A model generated the notes under the pieces. The model was given only the letters and a program-made list of their open reading frames with translations. It did no database searches and was not told the origin of the DNA. The position numbers and the translations under genes are program-made. A stretch of 8,764 nt of DNA from Deferribacteres bacterium. Its GTDB lineage: Bacteria > Zhuqueibacterota > Zhuqueibacteria > Zhuqueibacterales > Geothermadaptataceae. Within the stretch, counting starts at the first letter, position 1. Each line of letters opens with the position of its first letter. The stretch lies in the NCBI GenBank assembly GCA_020633655.1, contig JACKDF010000039.1, positions 1 through 8,764 on the forward strand. Direction: 5' to 3'. Shown one piece after another: positions 6,094 through 8,764 of this stretch.

Positions 6094-7551
6094 ATGAGCG
6101 TTCAAGAACACCATGTAACAGTCACAGAAGACCGGGTTTCCTACGGGCAAAAATTTGCTTATGGACTTGGATCGATTGTGAACAATTTATTGGGTGGTGC
6201 CATTGGTTTCATGTCAATTGTCCTCAACGTAGGGCTTGGAATTAATCCAGCACTCGTTGGTACCCTGCAGGCCATTCCACGATTTACAGATGCACTTACC
6301 GACCCGATAATGGGTTACATTTCCGATAACACACGCTCGCGGTTCGGGCGAAGGCGCCCCTATATTTTTATTGGTGCAATTCTCACCGGACTCACCTTCG
6401 CATTGATGTGGCAACTTCCTGCAGGCAATACCGAGATGTTTTATTTCTGGTTTTTCCTCATCGGTTCAATCATTTTTTACCTGTTTTATACCATATTCGC
6501 CACACCTTATGTCGCCCTTGGCTATGAGATGACAGCCGACTATCACGAACGCACCCGCCTCATGGCAGTGATGAATTTTATGGGTCAATTTGCTTACCTT
6601 TCCCTTCCCTGGCTTTATGCAATCATGGAAAACGATACGCTGTTCACAGATTCCGTCGAAGGAGCACGAGGATTGGCTATCGCCATTGGCATTTTTGTGG
6701 CTGTAGTGGGAGTCATGCCCGCCATTTTTTGCCGCGAACGTTTCGCCCAAATCGATGGCGATACGACCGAAAAAATTTCCATGCTGCAAGGTATCAAAGA
6801 CAACCTTCTGCAATTTGGCACAGGCCTCGTAACCACGCTAAAACGACGTGAGTTTCTCAAATTGTGTGCAGGCACTTTTTTTCTGTTCAATGGCATGATG
6901 CTCGTCGGCGCTTTCGGTTCTTACATCACCATTTTCTACGTTTGCGGTGGTGATCAGGATGTCGGTGCACATTACATCGGACTCTATGGCACGATTAATT
7001 CCATCGCCACACTGGGCGCCATTGCAGCGACTGCATGGATTTCTACAAAACTGGGAAAACGTCGTACATTTATGCTCACCACAGCCGTAACTCTCGTCGG
7101 TAGTTTATTGAAATGGTTGTGCTATGATCCCACAGCACCCTGGAAAGTACTGCTTCCTTCCCCATTAATTGCCGTTGGCATGGGTGGTCTCTTCACCCTC
7201 ATGGGTTCAATGATGGCTGATGTCTGTGACCTCGATGAATTGGAAACCGGTGAGCGTCGGGAAGGTATGTATGGCTCCATCTACTGGTGGATGGTGAAAC
7301 TGGGCATGTCTCTGGCCTTCGCACTTTCGGGATTTTTACTGAATGCGACAGGATTTTTAGTCGAATTGGGCGGTCAGCAATCCGAGTCCACCTTTTTCTG
7401 GATGCGCATCGTTGACGTGGTTGTGCCAACCGCGTGCGCTGCAATCTCCATCGCCACCGTTGCGACGTTTAAATTGACGGAAGAAAAAGCGTACGAAATC
7501 CGCAAGGCCCTCGAGAAACGTCGGGGTTTGCAGGCAGCTAAAGCAGTTTGA
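6094..7551 (+). CDS. GPH-family sugar:cation symporter (MelB-like, MFS superfamily)
   Basis: A 485-residue polytopic inner-membrane protein, typical length for glycoside-pentoside-hexuronide:cation symporters, with hydrophobic segments throughout consistent with about 12 TM helices. Diagnostic motifs are FTDALTDP at 64-71 followed by DNTRSRFGRRRP at 78-89 (the cytoplasmic loop 2-3 motif of the family) and DLDELETGERREGMYGS near 378-394 in the C-terminal half. The family moves mono- or oligosaccharides into the cytoplasm with H+ or Na+. Here the substrate is inferred to be a glucan breakdown product released by the adjacent hydrolases, but it cannot be read from sequence. The gene opens the plus-strand run and is divergent from the sensor operon. 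A possible terminator follows it, so it may be expressed more than the glycosidase downstream. Confidence 0.93.
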   Translation: MSVQEHHVTVTEDRVSYGQKFAYGLGSIVNNLLGGAIGFMSIVLNVGLGINPALVGTLQAIPRFTDALTDPIMGYISDNTRSRFGRRRPYIFIGAILTGLTFALMWQLPAGNTEMFYFWFFLIGSIIFYLFYTIFATPYVALGYEMTADYHERTRLMAVMNFMGQFAYLSLPWLYAIMENDTLFTDSVEGARGLAIAIGIFVAVVGVMPAIFCRERFAQIDGDTTEKISMLQGIKDNLLQFGTGLVTTLKRREFLKLCAGTFFLFNGMMLVGAFGSYITIFYVCGGDQDVGAHYIGLYGTINSIATLGAIAATAWISTKLGKRRTFMLTTAVTLVGSLLKWLCYDPTAPWKVLLPSPLIAVGMGGLFTLMGSMMADVCDLDELETGERREGMYGSIYWWMVKLGMSLAFALSGFLLNATGFLVELGGQQSESTFFWMRIVDVVVPTACAAISIATVATFKLTEEKAYEIRKALEKRRGLQAAKAV

Positions 7552-7598
7552 TTTAGCACAAATCCTGTCCAACACAATTTTTTTGAACTCAAGTTACA

Positions 7599-7641
7599 GC
7601 TGGCCGGGATGAAAACCTGAGCCAGCGACTTGTTTTATTTT
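7599..7641 (+). terminator. Possible rho-independent terminator after the symporter gene
   Basis: GCTGGC (7599-7604) can pair with GCCAGC (7621-7626). Inside, GGG (7606-7608) can pair with CCT (7616-7618) around an ATGAAAA loop. A T-rich run (TTGTTTTATTTT, 7630-7641) follows after 3 nt. The internal mismatches and interrupted T-run make it a weak or partial terminator, which would allow reduced read-through into the glycosidase gene 36 nt downstream. Confidence 0.4.
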
Positions 7642-7676
7642 AACATCTAATTACACTATTTAACTGGCAGGTACCC

Positions 7677-8561
7677 ATGATGATAAGATTCATTATCCTG
7701 CTGTTTTTGATTTTTTCCATGAGCAGCTGCAAGGATGATGCAAATCCAAACAAACCGGAAGACACATCAAATCAAATCGAAAAGAGTGCAAAAAGGGGAT
7801 TGGCATATAATCTCACCAACGCATCGGATTTAGACGCATTAAAAAATGGCGTGTCCTGGTGGTACAATTGGTATTTCCGAACCGATGCGCAGGAAAATTA
7901 CTACGCGGACTATCAGATGGAATTCATTCCCATGCTCTGGGGTGGAAATCCAAGTGACGCTGACATCACGTTGGTGAAAAACTTTATAGTAAACCACCCT
8001 GAAATCCAGTATTTACTGGTGATGAATGAGCCCAATTTAACAGATCAGGCGAACCGCACACCGGCTCAGGCTGCACTGGACTGGTCAAAATACGAAAAAG
8101 TCATCAATGAACTTGCCGCGCTCGGCAGAACAGTCTATCTGGTTGGGCCGGCAATAACCTGGGGCACAATGCCAAATTATGCAGATCCCGTCCTTTGGCT
8201 CGATGCATTTTATGAGGCATACAAGCAGGTGAATCTCGGCAGGGAACCTAAAATCGATTACCTCGCCTTCCACTGGTACGATTATGGGCTTGCTGCTCAA
8301 CTGGACAGACTGAAAAAATATGGCAAGCAGATTTGGATCACCGAGATGGCCAACTGGAACCCGCAAATAAACACTTTTGAAAAGCAGGCACAACAAATGA
8401 CGGAGATGGTTGCGATCTGTGAAAACAGAGAGGATGTTTTTCGTTACGCGTGGTTTATTGGCCGCGGCTTTGAAGACAAAGTCAGCTATCTATTTAATCC
8501 AGCACCGGGGGAATTAAACACCCTCGGTGAATTATACCTGAGCTTACCTTATTCCAATTAA
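7677..8561 (+). CDS. GH128-type (Asl1-like) glycoside hydrolase lipoprotein, probable endo-beta-1,3-glucanase
   Basis: A 294-residue lipoprotein. Residues 1-18 are a short signal peptide with lipobox MSSC (lipid Cys18), followed by KDD and a polar linker to about residue 38. The catalytic domain (about 39-292) has the pattern of the Asl1-like/Glyco_hydro_cc family: RGLAYN at 40-45, WWYNWYF at 61-67, PMLWGG at 85-90, NEPN at 117-120 with probable acid/base Glu118, AFHWYDYG at 197-204, ITEMANW at 221-227 with probable nucleophile Glu223, and YAWFIGRG near 258-265. Characterised GH128 members cut beta-1,3-glucans, hence the predicted activity; substrate is inferred. ATG at 7677 (AGG 5 nt upstream) or at 7680 (8 nt) are both possible starts and differ by one Met. 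A lipoprotein gene follows after 15 nt, indicating an operon. Confidence 0.85.
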   Translation: MMIRFIILLFLIFSMSSCKDDANPNKPEDTSNQIEKSAKRGLAYNLTNASDLDALKNGVSWWYNWYFRTDAQENYYADYQMEFIPMLWGGNPSDADITLVKNFIVNHPEIQYLLVMNEPNLTDQANRTPAQAALDWSKYEKVINELAALGRTVYLVGPAITWGTMPNYADPVLWLDAFYEAYKQVNLGREPKIDYLAFHWYDYGLAAQLDRLKKYGKQIWITEMANWNPQINTFEKQAQQMTEMVAICENREDVFRYAWFIGRGFEDKVSYLFNPAPGELNTLGELYLSLPYSN

Positions 8562-8576
8562 AATAAAGAGGCTTGA

Positions 8577-8764
8577 ATGGAAAATTTCGCTAAATCGTAT
8601 ACAATTTATTGGCTCCTTGCGCTTTTCGCTGTGGTTTTTCTTCTAAATGCCTGTAATTCCGAAAACCAAACCCCCCGGGATAAAAACTTTAATTTAAAAT
8701 CGACATCGCAAATAATTGTCACCTCGGAAAGTGGCGACAAAATGGCGGTTAAAGAGAATAGTGC
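8577..8764 (+). CDS. Partial CDS (5' end): secreted lipoprotein, possibly a glycosidase
   Basis: An open frame begins at ATG 8577 and continues past the window end, giving 62 visible codons. It starts 15 nt after the GH128-type gene with AGAGG (8567-8571) placed 5 nt before the ATG, so the two are probably cotranscribed. Residues about 8-26 form a lipoprotein signal peptide with LNAC (lipid Cys26), then a polar linker. The last visible part, SQIIVTSESGDKMAVKEN (44-61), resembles the start of the mature domain in some GH30 glycosidases, where a strand and a TT/TS-x-(D/G) segment precede the barrel; this is a weak recollection, not a firm assignment. A beta-1,6- or beta-1,3-glucan enzyme would fit the setting. 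Confidence 0.75.
   Translation, partial: MENFAKSYTIYWLLALFAVVFLLNACNSENQTPRDKNFNLKSTSQIIVTSESGDKMAVKENS

Noticed and set aside
6214..7592. Several minus-strand open frames opposite the symporter gene
   Set aside because: They lie antisense to a clear GPH transporter, overlap each other, and are rich in Cys, Arg and His as expected of antisense translation.
7630..7657. Possible promoter TTGTTT-N16-TACACT before the GH128-type gene
   Set aside because: The -35 matches at three of six positions and the area is AT-rich, so the match is not better than chance.

Overview
The window looks like a beta-glucan sensing and utilisation locus from a Gram-negative bacterium. Three proteins carry lipoprotein signal peptides, one with a Lys-Asp-Asp tail after the lipid cysteine as in the surface-export signal of Bacteroidota. 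The regulator is of the sigma-54 enhancer-binding type, and the DNA is moderately AT-rich with very AT-rich spacers. I infer a member of the FCB superphylum (Bacteroidota, Calditrichota, Ignavibacteria, Marinimicrobia or relatives), but nothing here fixes the phylum. No RNA genes, insertion sequences or CRISPR arrays were seen.

Left half, all on the minus strand (read from 5659 down to 1): an N-terminally anchored sugar-binding protein of the ABC solute-binding family with a GTG start; a two-TM sensor histidine kinase that overlaps it by 4 nt (ATGA); a REC-AAA+-Fis response regulator 4 nt further on; then, 69 nt later, a GH5 glucanase lipoprotein strongly resembling the Thermotoga Cel5A type. 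Last is the 5' end of an unidentified membrane-anchored protein cut by the window edge. No ABC permease or ATPase accompanies the binding protein, so it is best read as the ligand-sensing part of a three-component system (binding protein, kinase, sigma-54 activator).

Centre, 5660-6093: a 434-bp AT-rich divergent intergenic region with two perfect odd-centred inverted repeats and promoter-like elements before the rightward genes.

Right half, plus strand: a GPH-family (MelB-like) sugar:cation symporter, a possible terminator hairpin, a GH128-type (Asl1-like) glycosidase lipoprotein predicted to act on beta-1,3-glucan, and, 15 nt later, the 5' end of another lipoprotein, possibly also a glycosidase.

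Working model (inference): the lipoprotein glycosidases cut mixed-linkage or beta-1,3/1,4-glucan outside the cytoplasm. The binding protein senses released oligosaccharides and signals through the kinase to the activator, which switches on the flanking hydrolase and symporter genes. The symporter brings the short sugars into the cytoplasm.
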